Positions 1 to 8,000 of a DNA stretch of 64,000 nucleotides are shown one piece after another. The first letter of the stretch is position 1. Each line of letters starts with the position of its first letter. The notes below the pieces were generated by a model that was not told the origin of the DNA, did no database searches, and saw only the letters and a program-made list of their open reading frames with translations. The stretch is from SKLM01 sp964514285 (lineage in GTDB: Bacteria; Chloroflexota; Anaerolineae; B4-G1). Both the position numbers and the translations under genes were made by a program. The stretch is from the NCBI GenBank assembly GCA_964514285.1, contig CAZEQC010000005.1, positions 1 to 64,000 of the forward strand, in the 5' to 3' direction.

Positions 1-262
1 GGATCTCCTCGACCATCACCTCGACGCCGGGGTTGGAGAGCCCCACGGCGTTGATCAGCCCCGGGCCCCAGTCCAGAATCGTGGGGTTGGGATAGCCGGA
101 GCGCGGCTTAAGGCTGCAGGACTTGGTGGTGACGGCGCCGGCCCCGGATCGGGCGACGCGAGCCAGGACGTCGTGGCTCAGCCCCAGGATGCCCGAGGCG
201 AGGACCGTGGGGTTGGGGAGGTGACAGCCGCAGAGGTCAACCGAGATGTCGATCTCGCTCAT
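1..262 (-). CDS. pyrD: Dihydroorotate dehydrogenase, class 1B-like (partial, N-terminal end)
   Basis: This gene runs off the left edge; only the first 87 residues are visible. Dihydroorotate dehydrogenase oxidises dihydroorotate to orotate, the fourth step of UMP synthesis. The visible part begins MSEIDISVDLCGCHLPNP and continues with VLASGILG, the first strand of the FMN-binding barrel, then GAGAVTTKSC and the substrate-binding segment NAVGLSNPG, all typical of class 1 enzymes. It starts two bases after the pyrE stop codon, so it is the third gene of a pyrF-pyrE-pyrD operon read leftwards. Class 1B (NAD-linked, partnered by PyrK) is inferred from the N-terminal pattern; no pyrK is visible inside the window. 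Confidence 0.9.
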   Translation of the reverse strand, partial: MSEIDISVDLCGCHLPNPTVLASGILGLSHDVLARVARSGAGAVTTKSCSLKPRSGYPNPTILDWGPGLINAVGLSNPGVEVMVEEI

Positions 263-264
263 AG

Positions 265-873
265 CTAGGCGGCCCTGGTCCGCTCCAGATAGTCGAGGAC
301 GTCGGCGTGGGTCTCGGCCGTGATCCGTTCATTGACCTCGAGGGCCTCCAGGAGCTGGGTCAGCTTGAGCACCGCGTGCAGCTGGTACCCCTGCTCCGCC
401 AGGTCCTCGCTGCCGCCCTGTTCCCGGTCGATCAGCACCAGGACATCCTCCACCTCCATGTCGGCAGCCTGGAGGGTCTCGATGGCCTCCAGCTTGCTGC
501 CCCCGCGCGTGATCAAGTCGTCGACCAGCAGCGCTTTGTCGCCGGCCTCGAAGATCCCCTCGATGGCACGCCGCGTGCCATGCTCCTTGACCTCGCGTCG
601 CGGGTAGATCATGGGCCGGTCGAGCTCCAGGGCCATGGCGACGCCAATGGGAAGCGCCGCGTAGGGAATGGCGGCGATGCGGTCGTAGGAGAGATCGCAG
701 GCCGCCTGCGATAGCGTGCGGGCCACCTGGCGCAGCAGTTCCGGATAGGTAACCAGCAGTCGGAGGTCGATGTAGATGGGCGACGTGAGGCCGGATTTGA
801 GCGTGAACGTCCCGAACTTGACGCAGCCGCGATCGTAGAGCGCGTTTGCCAGCTGTTCGATCGTCTCGTTCAT
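265..873 (-). CDS. pyrE: Orotate phosphoribosyltransferase
   Basis: PyrE joins orotate to PRPP to make orotidine monophosphate. The 202-residue length fits the family. The PRPP-binding loop is present as ALLVDDLITRGGSK near residues 112-125, and the N-terminal stretch FGTFTLKSGLTSPIYIDLR is a typical PyrE opening. The start codon overlaps the pyrF stop as ATGA, and pyrD begins two bases downstream, so the three genes should be co-translated. No oddities are seen. The identification is secure from motif, length and context. Confidence 0.96.
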   Translation of the reverse strand: MNETIEQLANALYDRGCVKFGTFTLKSGLTSPIYIDLRLLVTYPELLRQVARTLSQAACDLSYDRIAAIPYAALPIGVAMALELDRPMIYPRREVKEHGTRRAIEGIFEAGDKALLVDDLITRGGSKLEAIETLQAADMEVEDVLVLIDREQGGSEDLAEQGYQLHAVLKLTQLLEALEVNERITAETHADVLDYLERTRAA

Positions 874-1694
874 CGGGTCGCCTTCCGCTGTCGGTTGATG
901 CGGTCCCTCATCTCCAGCGCGGCCTCTCGGGCCGCCTCACCGAAGTCGGCTCCGGATGAGGCGTAGATGATGCCCCGCGACGAGTTGATCACCGGGCCAA
1001 TCCCGTCGGCCGCCGGGCCGTGGAGGACGGCCTGGGCCAGGTCGCCGCCCTGGGCGCCGATGCCCGGGATGAGGAAGGGGAGCTCAGGGGCGATCTCCCG
1101 CAGGATGCCCAGCTCCTCCGGATAGGTGGCGCCAACCACCAGGCCGCAGGTGCCGGGGAGCTCCTCATTCCACCCTGCCGCCAGTCGGGCCACGTGATGG
1201 TAGAGCGGCCGGCCTTCGGCCTCCAGATCCTGAAGCTGCGGTGCCGAGGGGTTGGAGGTCCGCGCCAGCAGGAAGACGCCGTGCTCCTCGCTCTCCAGGA
1301 AGGGGCGCAGGGTGTCGAGCCCCAGATAGGGGTTAGCCGTCACGGCGTCGACGCCCAGGGTCTCGAAAGCGGTCTGGGCGTAGGCCTCCGCGGTGTGCCC
1401 CACGTCGTTGAACTTCCCATCGAGGATGACGGGGATCCGGTCGGGTATCACGTCGATCAACGCCCGGAGCGCGTCCAGGCCGGCGACGCCCTCGGCGAGC
1501 CAGAAGCCCAGGTTGGGCTTGTAGGCGGAGGCAACGTCGACGGTGTTCTCCACGATGGTGCGGCCGAAGGCCAGAAGCGGGGATCGTGACGAGCGCACGG
1601 CCGCGGGCAGGCGATCCATGACGGGATCGAGTCCGACGCAGAGCCACGAGGTGTTGTCGCTCTGCGCTTGCAGCAGCTTTTCTTCGAAAATCAT
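870..1694 (-). CDS. pyrF: Orotidine 5'-phosphate decarboxylase (group 2)
   Basis: PyrF decarboxylates OMP to UMP. The protein has about 274 residues, the length of the longer group 2 family rather than the 230-residue E. coli form. LCVGLDPV near the start and VILDGKFNDVGHTAEAYA carry the catalytic Lys and Asp residues; VVGATYPEE and the late phosphate-binding FLIPGIGAQGGD also fit. I chose the ATG at 1694, which opens MIFEEKLLQAQ; an open frame continues upstream to 1835 but that part is not conserved-looking and runs into inverted repeats. An AAAGGG element precedes the ATG. It is first in the pyrFED operon. A TACAAT -10 box is visible at 1750-1755 on this strand, but without a convincing -35. 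Confidence 0.95.
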   Translation of the reverse strand: MIFEEKLLQAQSDNTSWLCVGLDPVMDRLPAAVRSSRSPLLAFGRTIVENTVDVASAYKPNLGFWLAEGVAGLDALRALIDVIPDRIPVILDGKFNDVGHTAEAYAQTAFETLGVDAVTANPYLGLDTLRPFLESEEHGVFLLARTSNPSAPQLQDLEAEGRPLYHHVARLAAGWNEELPGTCGLVVGATYPEELGILREIAPELPFLIPGIGAQGGDLAQAVLHGPAADGIGPVINSSRGIIYASSGADFGEAAREAALEMRDRINRQRKATR

Positions 1695-1783
1695 CTTGGT
1701 GTGCACCCTTTCTGTGTTGAGAAAGCTCCGTATCGTTTGCCGGGTCTCTATTGTACAGCAAGGGCCGGAAACGTGCCACTTGC

Positions 1784-2006
1784 CTCCGGATTGCGAATCC
1801 GGAGGGAGCGAGAGAGGGGGCTGGGCTGAGCCCACTTCAGGGCTCGTGGCGGTTTGGCGGTCTCCGCTCGCAATCCACCAGTCTCCGGATTACGAATCCG
1901 GAGGGAGCGAGGAACGAAGCTCTAGGAGGAAAGAAGCTCTAGCCGGATCCGTGATCCGGCGGTGGCTGCGGTGCAAACGGCAAGCCTCCGGAGTGCGCAT
2001 CCGGAG
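1784..2006. repeat. Four short inverted-repeat elements in the pyrF-degV intergenic region
   Basis: The 365-base gap between pyrF and degV (1695-2059) contains no gene I can support. It holds four small hairpins with arms CTCCGGAT / ATCCGGAG or close relatives, at 1784-1804, 1883-1903, 1942-1960 (arms GCCGGATC / GATCCGGC) and 1986-2006. Three are followed directly by the same tail GGAGGGAGCGAG. The 10-mer GAAGCTCTAG also occurs twice, near 1916 and 1933. The loops differ (TGCGA, TACGA, GTGCGC), which suggests conserved structure or mobile palindromic units rather than one simple duplication. The spacing is irregular. Confidence 0.75.
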
Positions 2007-2059
2007 GGAGCGAGAGGGGTTCTGGCTGGGATCGATGGTTGATCGTCAGTGTGGGGGGA

Positions 2060-2920
2060 TCAGGCGGTGGCGTAGAACCCGATCCCCACTGTGCCCGGGC
2101 CGGCGTGCGTCCCGATGACGGGGCTGACGGGGGCGCGGTAGACCGTGGCTACTTGGAACCGCTCCCTCACACGCTCCGCCACGGCTTCGGCCTCCTGGCC
2201 GCTGTCCACGTCGATGATGGCGACCTCCGCCATGTCGCGACCGTTGAGACGCTCCTGGGCCTTGTCCAGCATCTCCGTCAGGGCGCGTTGCTTGGTGCGG
2301 ATCTGGCACATCGGCTCCACACAGCCGTCGTTCAGGTGGAGGAGCGGCTTGATATTCAGCATGGTGCCCAGGAAGCGCTTCGCCCCGCCGATGCGACCGC
2401 CTTTGTGGAGGTACTCCAGGGTGTCGACGGTGAACAGCACCGTCAGCCGTTGACGCACGGCGTGGGCGGCGGTGGCAACGTCTTCGGCCGACCCTCCGGC
2501 TGCGGCCTCCCTGGCCGCGGCCAGGGCGACGAACCCCAGGCCCATCGACGTGGAGAGGGAGTCGATGACGGTGACGTCGAGCTCCGGCACCTGGGATGCC
2601 GCCGTCTGAGCGGAGGTGACGGTTCCGCTGATCTTGCTGGAGATGAAGGTACCCACGATCGTCTTCGTCTGTCTCTCCTCCGCCACGTGGCGGTAGAAGT
2701 CGATGAACTCGCCGACCGAGGGCTGCGAGGTGCTGGGAATGGTGTCGCGCTCCTGGAGGCGGCGGTAGAAGGTCTCCGGAGGGATGTCGACGCCGTCTCG
2801 ATACCGCTCCTCCTCCCAGATCAGCCAGAGGGGGATGACGGGGATGTCGAGCCCGTTCAGCGCTTCGTCTGGGATACAGGCGGTGCTGTCGGTCACCACC
2901 GCTACACGTTCATCCGTCAT
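2060..2920 (-). CDS. DegV family fatty-acid-binding protein
   Basis: DegV proteins bind a fatty acid and, in Gram-positive bacteria, act as the FakB subunit that presents it to the FakA kinase; the role in this organism is unknown. The protein has 286 residues, the usual length. The N-terminal VAVVTDSTACIPDE and the segment PSTSQPSVGEFIDFY followed by TFISSKISGT are DegV hallmarks, as is DTLEYLHKGGRIG. The C-terminus has the SPVIGTHAGPGTVGIGF motif. An AGGAGG Shine-Dalgarno lies upstream of the ATG. It stands alone between the inverted repeats and the trmI operon; no fakA-like gene is in the window. Confidence 0.93.
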   Translation of the reverse strand: MTDERVAVVTDSTACIPDEALNGLDIPVIPLWLIWEEERYRDGVDIPPETFYRRLQERDTIPSTSQPSVGEFIDFYRHVAEERQTKTIVGTFISSKISGTVTSAQTAASQVPELDVTVIDSLSTSMGLGFVALAAAREAAAGGSAEDVATAAHAVRQRLTVLFTVDTLEYLHKGGRIGGAKRFLGTMLNIKPLLHLNDGCVEPMCQIRTKQRALTEMLDKAQERLNGRDMAEVAIIDVDSGQEAEAVAERVRERFQVATVYRAPVSPVIGTHAGPGTVGIGFYATA

Positions 2921-3078
2921 GCGTGCCTCCTATCCTCGATGTGACAATTCCACTAGATTAGAACACGCAACCCGTGGAAGCGTTGCGCTGAAGCGGCCTG
3001 TAAGGGCATGCCGCGTCGTCTAGCCCCCCGCGGAAAGGCGGACGAACAGGCATGGCGATGGACGTCTGCCGCCGTGTA

Positions 3079-3705
3079 CTAGGGTCCGCTTGGCCCGTTC
3101 GGAAGCAGGAAGTTGATGACCACAGCGATGACGCCCGCCACGACCGTGCGTAGGCCGTAGCGCACGAGGCCCCGTTCCGATATGTGGCCCAGGAACATGC
3201 CCAGCACAAACAGGCTGATAAGGCCCACGACGAGGGAGAGCGCGTAGCTGATCAAGATATCGCCGATCAGCGAGGCCAGGAAGAAGGGCGTGAGCACAAT
3301 CAGCGAGGAGACCAGGGGCGAGAGCCCGTCCACCAACGAGACGACGATGACCGCCATGCGCCCGGCGCGGCTGATCTTCGTGTTGCTCAAGTTGATGAGC
3401 GATATTCTCTCTAGCTCCGCCAGCTCCCGCCCTCTCTCGGCCGATTCCGCAAGATAGGCTCCCCAGAGTCCCGAGATGCCTATCGATACGGAGGCGGCCA
3501 GCCCGATGCGGATCACCGTCGCAGCGTTGCGGATGCCCCCCAGGTAGTTGCCGGTCAAGACCCCCACCATCGTGAGCACGCCGTCGAACGAGTTGTTGGC
3601 CAAGGCGCGACGTGCGATCCGCCAGAAGCCGGTGATGCGCTCATATTCGCGCACCATCTCGATGTGTTTGGCCAGTCGTTCGCGCGTGGGAAGAGGTCCC
3701 TCCAT
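3079..3705 (-). CDS. VIT1/CCC1-like divalent metal (Fe/Mn) transporter family protein
   Basis: This 208-residue membrane protein resembles the VIT1/CCC1 family, which moves Fe2+ or Mn2+. Residues 35-50 carry NNSFDGVLTMVGVLTG, matching the first-helix signature of the family. Around residues 68-85 is a second helix ending in GLWGAYLAESAER, followed by a cytosolic stretch and three more hydrophobic helices (GRMAVIVVSLVDGLSPLV; the segment beginning ILISYALSLVVG; the one beginning LRTVVAGVIAVV). Residues 1-34 may be a cytosolic extension. It is the last gene of a trmI-DUF211-VIT operon, 11 bases after the DUF211 gene. The metal specificity cannot be read from sequence alone. Confidence 0.8.
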   Translation of the reverse strand: MEGPLPTRERLAKHIEMVREYERITGFWRIARRALANNSFDGVLTMVGVLTGNYLGGIRNAATVIRIGLAASVSIGISGLWGAYLAESAERGRELAELERISLINLSNTKISRAGRMAVIVVSLVDGLSPLVSSLIVLTPFFLASLIGDILISYALSLVVGLISLFVLGMFLGHISERGLVRYGLRTVVAGVIAVVINFLLPNGPSGP

Positions 3706-3716
3706 AAGTCTCTATC

Positions 3717-4004
3717 CTAGTCCTGCGGTGTGATCACGTCCTCGATGAGCACCTTGCCGGCGGCCACCTCGTCGATGGAGTGGATGGCGGCGCCGTTCTC
3801 CTCAATCAGGTCCATGATCTCCTGGTAGGGCACGTTGTGCCCCTCGACCGTGAGCTTCGCGTTCTCGACGCGGCGATCGATCTCGTAGATCGAGATATTG
3901 ACCCCGTCCACCCCCTCGAAGTCGGCCAACATCTGCACCAACTGAACGATGCTTGGCTCCAGGGGTTTCAGCACGTCGATGACAAGGCGTCGTAAGTTTC
4001 CCAT
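3717..4004 (-). CDS. DUF211 family small protein
   Basis: This 95-residue protein matches DUF211 (COG1888), a family best known from archaea. It begins MGNLRRLVIDVLKPLEPSI and contains GVDGVNISIYEIDRRVENAK and a TVEGHNVPYQEIMDLIEENG segment, with a terminal IHSIDEVAAGK; together these make a ferredoxin-like alpha/beta fold as in known DUF211 structures. Many Asp and Glu residues could bind metal. It starts two bases after the trmI stop behind a GGAGGAG Shine-Dalgarno, and the VIT-type transporter follows after 11 bases. The pairing suggests a metal-sensing or gating role, which is inference. Confidence 0.85.
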   Translation of the reverse strand: MGNLRRLVIDVLKPLEPSIVQLVQMLADFEGVDGVNISIYEIDRRVENAKLTVEGHNVPYQEIMDLIEENGAAIHSIDEVAAGKVLIEDVITPQD

Positions 4005-4006
4005 AA

Positions 4007-4816
4007 CTACTCCTCCAAATCCTCCAATGGTATGAGCTTCCGTCCGAAAACCAGATAGCCGGTATGAGGCGTCAGGCGATCCTTCGGCCGCAGACGGGCC
4101 GATACGGTCTTGTACGGCCGCAGCAGCAGCTCCTCGACGTCGATCAGCCCAAAGTCGGCGCTGTCCAGGGCGTCGATGAGATGGATCACCTGGTTGGCGG
4201 TCGGAAGGATGGAACCGAAGAAACCGCCACCGGCGAGGGCGGCATGGGCCTGCTCCAGGTAGTCCCAGGGGTTGGCGAGGTCGAGGAAAAGGGCGTCGAC
4301 GCCCCGCTCTTCGAATCCCTGGCCGATGTCGCGGTGCCTGAACACGACGTAGTCGGCCAGCCCAAGCCCCTCCAGGTTCTCCTGAGCCACCTGCTGCACG
4401 TCCCTTCGGCTCTCATAGGAGATGACCTGCCCGGTGGGTTGAACCGCTTGCGCAAAGACCGCCGTCAGACCGCCGCTGCCGGTTCCCGCTTCGATAACGC
4501 GGCACCCGGGGGCGATGCTGAGCTTCATCAGAATGTACCCGGCGTCCTTGGGATAGACGATCTGCGTGGATCGTTCCAAGTTGCGCACCAAGTCGTCGGT
4601 GGAAGGGCGAAGGAGAAGGAGGGGAATGCCCAGGTGCGTCTCGACCTGCGTGCCCCACGGCAACCCAATCAGATCGTCGTGGGCTATGGTCCCGCGGTGG
4701 GTATGAAACTCGGTTCCCGGCTTCAGCCGTATGAGAGACGTCTTTCGGTCTCGCCCCATCAACAAAGCTGGGGCACCAGGCTGGGCTGTCTGCGTCTCTT
4801 GGTCTGTACTCAACGT
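4007..4816 (-). CDS. trmI: tRNA (adenine-N1)-methyltransferase, TrmI family
   Basis: TrmI methylates N1 of A58 in the T loop of tRNA, using S-adenosylmethionine. The N-terminal domain has FHTHRGTIAHDDLIGLPWG, the family signature that positions tRNA; the segment beginning VYPKDAGYILMKLSI precedes the SAM-binding motif I, VIEAGTGSGGLT. FLDLANPWDYLEQA is motif IV, with the catalytic Asp. The start is uncertain: I use TTG at 4816, preceded by AGGA, giving 269 residues; an ATG at 4870 would add 18 poorly conserved residues. A promoter lies at 4986-5013. DUF211 and VIT genes follow with very short gaps. Confidence 0.9.
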   Translation of the reverse strand, partial: TLSTDQETQTAQPGAPALLMGRDRKTSLIRLKPGTEFHTHRGTIAHDDLIGLPWGTQVETHLGIPLLLLRPSTDDLVRNLERSTQIVYPKDAGYILMKLSIAPGCRVIEAGTGSGGLTAVFAQAVQPTGQVISYESRRDVQQVAQENLEGLGLADYVVFRHRDIGQGFEERGVDALFLDLANPWDYLEQAHAALAGGGFFGSILPTANQVIHLIDALDSADFGLIDVEELLLRPYKTVSARLRPKDRLTPHTGYLVFGRKLIPLEDLEE

Positions 4817-4985
4817 GTTCCTGCGCGCATAGGATCTCCACGGAGCGCGAGTCGCTGCCCCACGTGCCATCGCCGGAGCCAAACCTCGTTTGCCAAGGTC
4901 GGTCCTGCAGTCGGACAGATCATCGAGCCATCTTATACCTCATGCCATTCTATCGCGCTCGCCAGCGGCATGCACGCTGAGCCCA

Positions 4986-5013
4986 ATTATAGCGAAGATC
5001 ATCGACAATGCAA
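4986..5013 (-). promoter_or_regulatory. Sigma-70 promoter of the trmI-DUF211-VIT operon
   Basis: On the minus strand a TTGCAT -35 box (5008-5013) and a perfect TATAAT -10 box (4986-4991) are separated by 16 bases. Transcription would begin near 4979, leaving a leader of about 110-160 bases before trmI, depending on the start used. Confidence 0.75.
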
Positions 5014-5056
5014 ACGAAGACTCAGCACGCCAAGACTGCTCCCAGAGGATTGCCGT

Positions 5057-5092
5057 AAGCGGAGCGGCAAGCGGAGCGGCAAGCGGAGCGGC
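5057..5092. repeat. Three perfect 12-bp tandem repeats
   Basis: The unit AAGCGGAGCGGC occurs three times head to tail with no mismatch, in the gap between trmI and the CNNM gene. It lies upstream of the trmI promoter and downstream of the CNNM stop codon. No function is evident. Confidence 0.85.
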
Positions 5093-5170
5093 ATCCCCGC
5101 TGCCGATCTGGATCTCGGGTGACTGCGTCGACCCACGATCCAGGCTGAGCAAGATGGGGTCCACTGAAAC

Positions 5171-6541
5171 TCAGCCAGCAGCGTCGGGCACCGGGTCGTC
5201 GTCGGGGTCGCGGTCGCTTGTCTCGGAGGCCTCCGTGGTGGGCTGCTCAGCTTGAGGCGTCACCAGCACCTTATCGATACGGCGGCCGTCCATATCCATG
5301 ATTTCAAACGCTTGACCGTGGAACTCAAACTGCTCTCCCTCGCTGGGAATCCCGTTAAGCTTCGTCATGACGAAGCCGCTTACCGTCTGGTAGCCGCGGT
5401 AGACGCCCTCCATCTCTGCCTCCAGGCCGAGGACCTCCCAGAGCCGGTCGATGTGCAGCAGCCCGTCGACCAGCCAGGAGCCATCCTCACGGAGCTGGGC
5501 CTGCGGCTCCTCTGGCTCGCCCTCGGCGGGGATCTCCCCGGCGATGGCCTCCAGGATGTCCATGTCGGTGACCATCCCCTCGACGCTGCCGTACTCGTCG
5601 GTCACCAGGGCGATATGTTTCCCCTCTTGCTTAAAGATCTCCAGAACCCGCAGGGTCGACATACTCTCCGGCACGAAGAGGACCGGGCGCAGGGAGGCGC
5701 GGATGTCGAAGGGCTCGCCCTTCAGCTGGCGGACGACCAGGTCCTTGGTGTAGAGCATACCGATGGCGTTGTCCGGGTTGTCCTCCATCACCGGGAATCG
5801 CGAATGCTTGGCGTCGAGCAGCGTTGCTTTGGTCTCCTCCTCCGGGTCCTCGACGTCGATCCAGGTGACGTGCGTGCGGGGCGTCATGAAGGCATCGACG
5901 CGCCACTCCCCCAGGCGGAGCACGCTCTCTATCATGTCGCGCTCCGATTTTTCGAACACGCCAAGCTCGGTTCCGTGCTCGACCATCGTCTCGATCTCCT
6001 CCGGGGTGACGTCGGGCTCCGTCGACGGCGTGGCCCCCAGGAGGCGCACCACGGCGTCGGTGGAGACGCTGAGCAGCCAGACGATGGGACGGGCGACGGC
6101 GGAGAGGGTCTGCATCGGTCTGGCGACGGCAGCGGCGACGCCCTCGGGATTGTTCAGTGCCAGCCGCTTCGGCACCAGCTCGCCGATCACCAGGGCGATG
6201 TAGGTGGCGCCAAGGATGACGATGGTGGTGGCGATGGCGTCCGCGTAGGCCGCCAGAGCAGGGATTGCAGACAAGCCCGACGCGATAGCCCGGGCCAGTG
6301 TCGCCTGCCCAAAAGCGCCGGCGACGATGCCGATGAGGGTGATGCCGATCTGTATGGTGGCCAGAAACTGCGTCGGGTCGGCTGCCAAGTTAAGAGCGAT
6401 CTGTGCCCGCTCCTTGCCCGTCTCGGCCGCCTGGCGCAGGCGGGCGCGGCGCGCCGACACGACGGCGATCTCGGACATCGCCAGGATGCCGTTGAGGATG
6501 GCGAAGAAGACTATGACTAGAACCTGCAAGACTGGATTCAC
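5171..6541 (-). CDS. CNNM/TlyC-type membrane transporter with CBS pair and CorC/HlyC domain
   Basis: The family exports Mg2+ or Co2+ or regulates Mg2+ homeostasis (often mislabelled hemolysin). The protein has about 456 residues. The N-terminal CNNM region has four hydrophobic segments, with the signature ILNGILAMSEIAVVSARRARL in the first, and LVIGELVPKRLALNNPE further on. A CBS pair follows, with MTPRTHVTWIDVEDP and LVTDEYGSVEGMVTDMDILE, and the C-terminal CorC_HlyC domain begins near LREDGSWLVDG. I chose GTG at 6541, opening VNPVLQVLVIVFF, because AGGAG lies seven bases upstream; the open frame extending to 6715 would add a non-hydrophobic 58-residue leader. A perfect TATAAT sits upstream. 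Confidence 0.93.
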   Translation of the reverse strand: MNPVLQVLVIVFFAILNGILAMSEIAVVSARRARLRQAAETGKERAQIALNLAADPTQFLATIQIGITLIGIVAGAFGQATLARAIASGLSAIPALAAYADAIATTIVILGATYIALVIGELVPKRLALNNPEGVAAAVARPMQTLSAVARPIVWLLSVSTDAVVRLLGATPSTEPDVTPEEIETMVEHGTELGVFEKSERDMIESVLRLGEWRVDAFMTPRTHVTWIDVEDPEEETKATLLDAKHSRFPVMEDNPDNAIGMLYTKDLVVRQLKGEPFDIRASLRPVLFVPESMSTLRVLEIFKQEGKHIALVTDEYGSVEGMVTDMDILEAIAGEIPAEGEPEEPQAQLREDGSWLVDGLLHIDRLWEVLGLEAEMEGVYRGYQTVSGFVMTKLNGIPSEGEQFEFHGQAFEIMDMDGRRIDKVLVTPQAEQPTTEASETSDRDPDDDPVPDAAG

Positions 6542-6584
6542 GCTCTCCTCTCTCCCGTTTCCTATCTGGCTATACTGCAACCCT

Positions 6585-6590
6585 ATTATA
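6585..6590 (-). promoter_or_regulatory. -10 box of the CNNM transporter gene
   Basis: A perfect TATAAT lies 44 bases upstream of the GTG start on the minus strand. At 17-bp spacing the -35 region reads GTAGCA, a weak match, so the element may rely on an activator. Confidence 0.55.
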
Positions 6591-6668
6591 CCTGAAACAC
6601 AGTTTTTTGCTACAGGATCTTTGCGACGCTGGTGGGCTTGGATAGGGATAGATCTGCGTTCCTGCGGT

Positions 6669-6697
6669 TTGACTTGCAGGCGCGATGGTGGTACACT
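6669..6697 (+). promoter_or_regulatory. Sigma-70 promoter of the receiver-domain gene
   Basis: TTGACT (6669-6674) and TACACT (6692-6697) are separated by exactly 17 bases. Predicted transcription starts near 6704, about 65 bases upstream of the ATG at 6769. Confidence 0.8.
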
Positions 6698-6768
6698 AGC
6701 GTCGTTAGGTGTCATCTCTATTAACCCACCGCCGGGCTGGCAGCGACGTTACGCCAAGGAGGCTTGTG

Positions 6769-7158
6769 ATGACAGAAGAAAAGAAGTTGGTCGTCTGTAT
6801 TGAAGACGAACCCGAGATGATTGATCTCGTCAAGCTGATTCTCCGGCGCGCCGACTTCGAGTTCGTGGGTGCCGTGGGGGGGCGAGAGGGCCTCAACGCT
6901 GTCCGTAGGCTCAAACCAGATTTGGTGCTGCTGGATTTGATGATGCCTGACGTGGACGGTTGGGAGGTCTACCGTCAGATGAAGGCTGATGATGAACTGA
7001 GTGACATCCCCGTCATCGTCATCACCGCCAAAGCTCAGAGTATTGACCGCGTGCTCGGTCTCCATATCGCCAAGGTGGACGATTACATAACAAAGCCATT
7101 TGGCCCCCACGAGCTTCTCGATAGCGTCAACACCATTCTGGGTATGGACAGCTCTTGA
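6769..7158 (+). CDS. Single-domain response regulator (stand-alone receiver)
   Basis: This 129-residue protein is a CheY-like receiver with no output domain. It shows the acidic pocket (CIEDEPEMIDLV), the phosphorylated Asp in LVLLDLMMPDVDG, the conserved Thr/Ser-region VIVITAKAQS and the Lys in DDYITKPFGPHELL. I chose ATG 6769 because AAGGAGG precedes it by six bases. No histidine kinase lies next to it; its promoter faces away from the divergent CNNM gene. It probably works by protein-protein contact in a phosphorelay whose partner lies elsewhere; that is inference. Confidence 0.93.
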   Translation: MTEEKKLVVCIEDEPEMIDLVKLILRRADFEFVGAVGGREGLNAVRRLKPDLVLLDLMMPDVDGWEVYRQMKADDELSDIPVIVITAKAQSIDRVLGLHIAKVDDYITKPFGPHELLDSVNTILGMDSS

Positions 7159-7452
7159 GGCGCGGGCGCCTGGGGATTCTCTCGAAGCGGGACGTGGCTC
7201 GTCCGTCTTATCCCGGAGAACCGGTAGGGGCCGGCCGGTGGAGCAGTCCTTATCTCTAACGGGTGTTGCAGCGCGCGTTGCTCGCTCTTCGGGGACGACG
7301 ATCATGGTTGATGGCGCGTGGCAGGTCATCTGACGTCTATCGAGCGGCAGTCGGAGGCGTCTTTCGTGCGTCGGAGGCGATGGTACGAGTTCACGCTCAT
7401 AGCCATCGCCATTCTGTTTTTGTGAGGTGAGCACAGCGTTAGGAGAAAGGTA

Positions 7453-7941
7453 ATGATGGAGCTCAACATCGTCAAGATCGAGAAGCCGGAGACCTTGAAT
7501 CTGATTTTGGGTCAGTCACACTTTATCAAGACTGTGGAGGATATCCACGAGGCGTTGGTCACGGCTGTGCCGGGCATCGCGTTTGGCCTGGCCTTCTGCG
7601 AGTCGTCGGGTCCGGCCCTGGTGCGGGCCACGGGCACCGATGAGGCGTTGACCGAGCTGGCCAAGCAGAACGCGCTGGCGCTCAGCGCGGGGCATTGTTT
7701 CATTCTCTTCCTCGGCGAGGGCTTCTATCCCATCAACGTGCTAAACGCCGTCAAGAGCGTGCCGGAGGTTTGCCGAATCTACTGCGCCACAGCTAATCCC
7801 GTCGAGGTGATTCTGGCCGAGACGGAGCAGGGGAGGGGCATCCTTGGCGTCGTCGACGGGGTGAAGACCAAAGGGGTGGAGACGGAGGAGGATGTCGAGG
7901 AGCGAAAGAATCTCCTGCGCGCCATTGGCTATAAGCTGTAG
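7453..7941 (+). CDS. Adenosine-specific kinase (COG1839 / DUF355 family)
   Basis: The 162-residue protein matches the family annotated as adenosine-specific kinase, found mainly in archaea and thermophilic bacteria. Recognisable parts are LGQSHFIKTVEDIHEALV near the start, GIAFGLAFCESSGPALVR with the conserved Cys, AGHCFILFLGEGFYPINVLN, and VILAETEQGRGILGVVDG towards the end. Two ATGs in tandem (7453, 7456) follow AGGAG at 7441; either may be used. The gap from the receiver gene (7159-7452) contains nothing I can identify. The HD hydrolase gene follows, so a nucleotide-salvage theme is possible. Confidence 0.88.
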   Translation: MMELNIVKIEKPETLNLILGQSHFIKTVEDIHEALVTAVPGIAFGLAFCESSGPALVRATGTDEALTELAKQNALALSAGHCFILFLGEGFYPINVLNAVKSVPEVCRIYCATANPVEVILAETEQGRGILGVVDGVKTKGVETEEDVEERKNLLRAIGYKL

Positions 7942-8000
7942 GGCGTGTCGTGCACGCTCGGTCGTGGTCGACTGCCTGCTCCTGTCCGACGCGGGTTCCA

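Noticed and set aside
1784..2006. CRISPR array
   Set aside because: The repeated units are short palindromes with irregular spacing and no uniform spacers; no cas gene is present.
4300..4330. tRNA-like T-loop string TTCGAATCC
   Set aside because: It lies inside the trmI coding region with no matching acceptor or anticodon arms.
5252..6520. 422-codon plus-strand open frame opposite the CNNM gene
   Set aside because: Composition is His/Gly/Asp-rich as expected from an antisense shadow; the CNNM gene on the other strand has full domain support.
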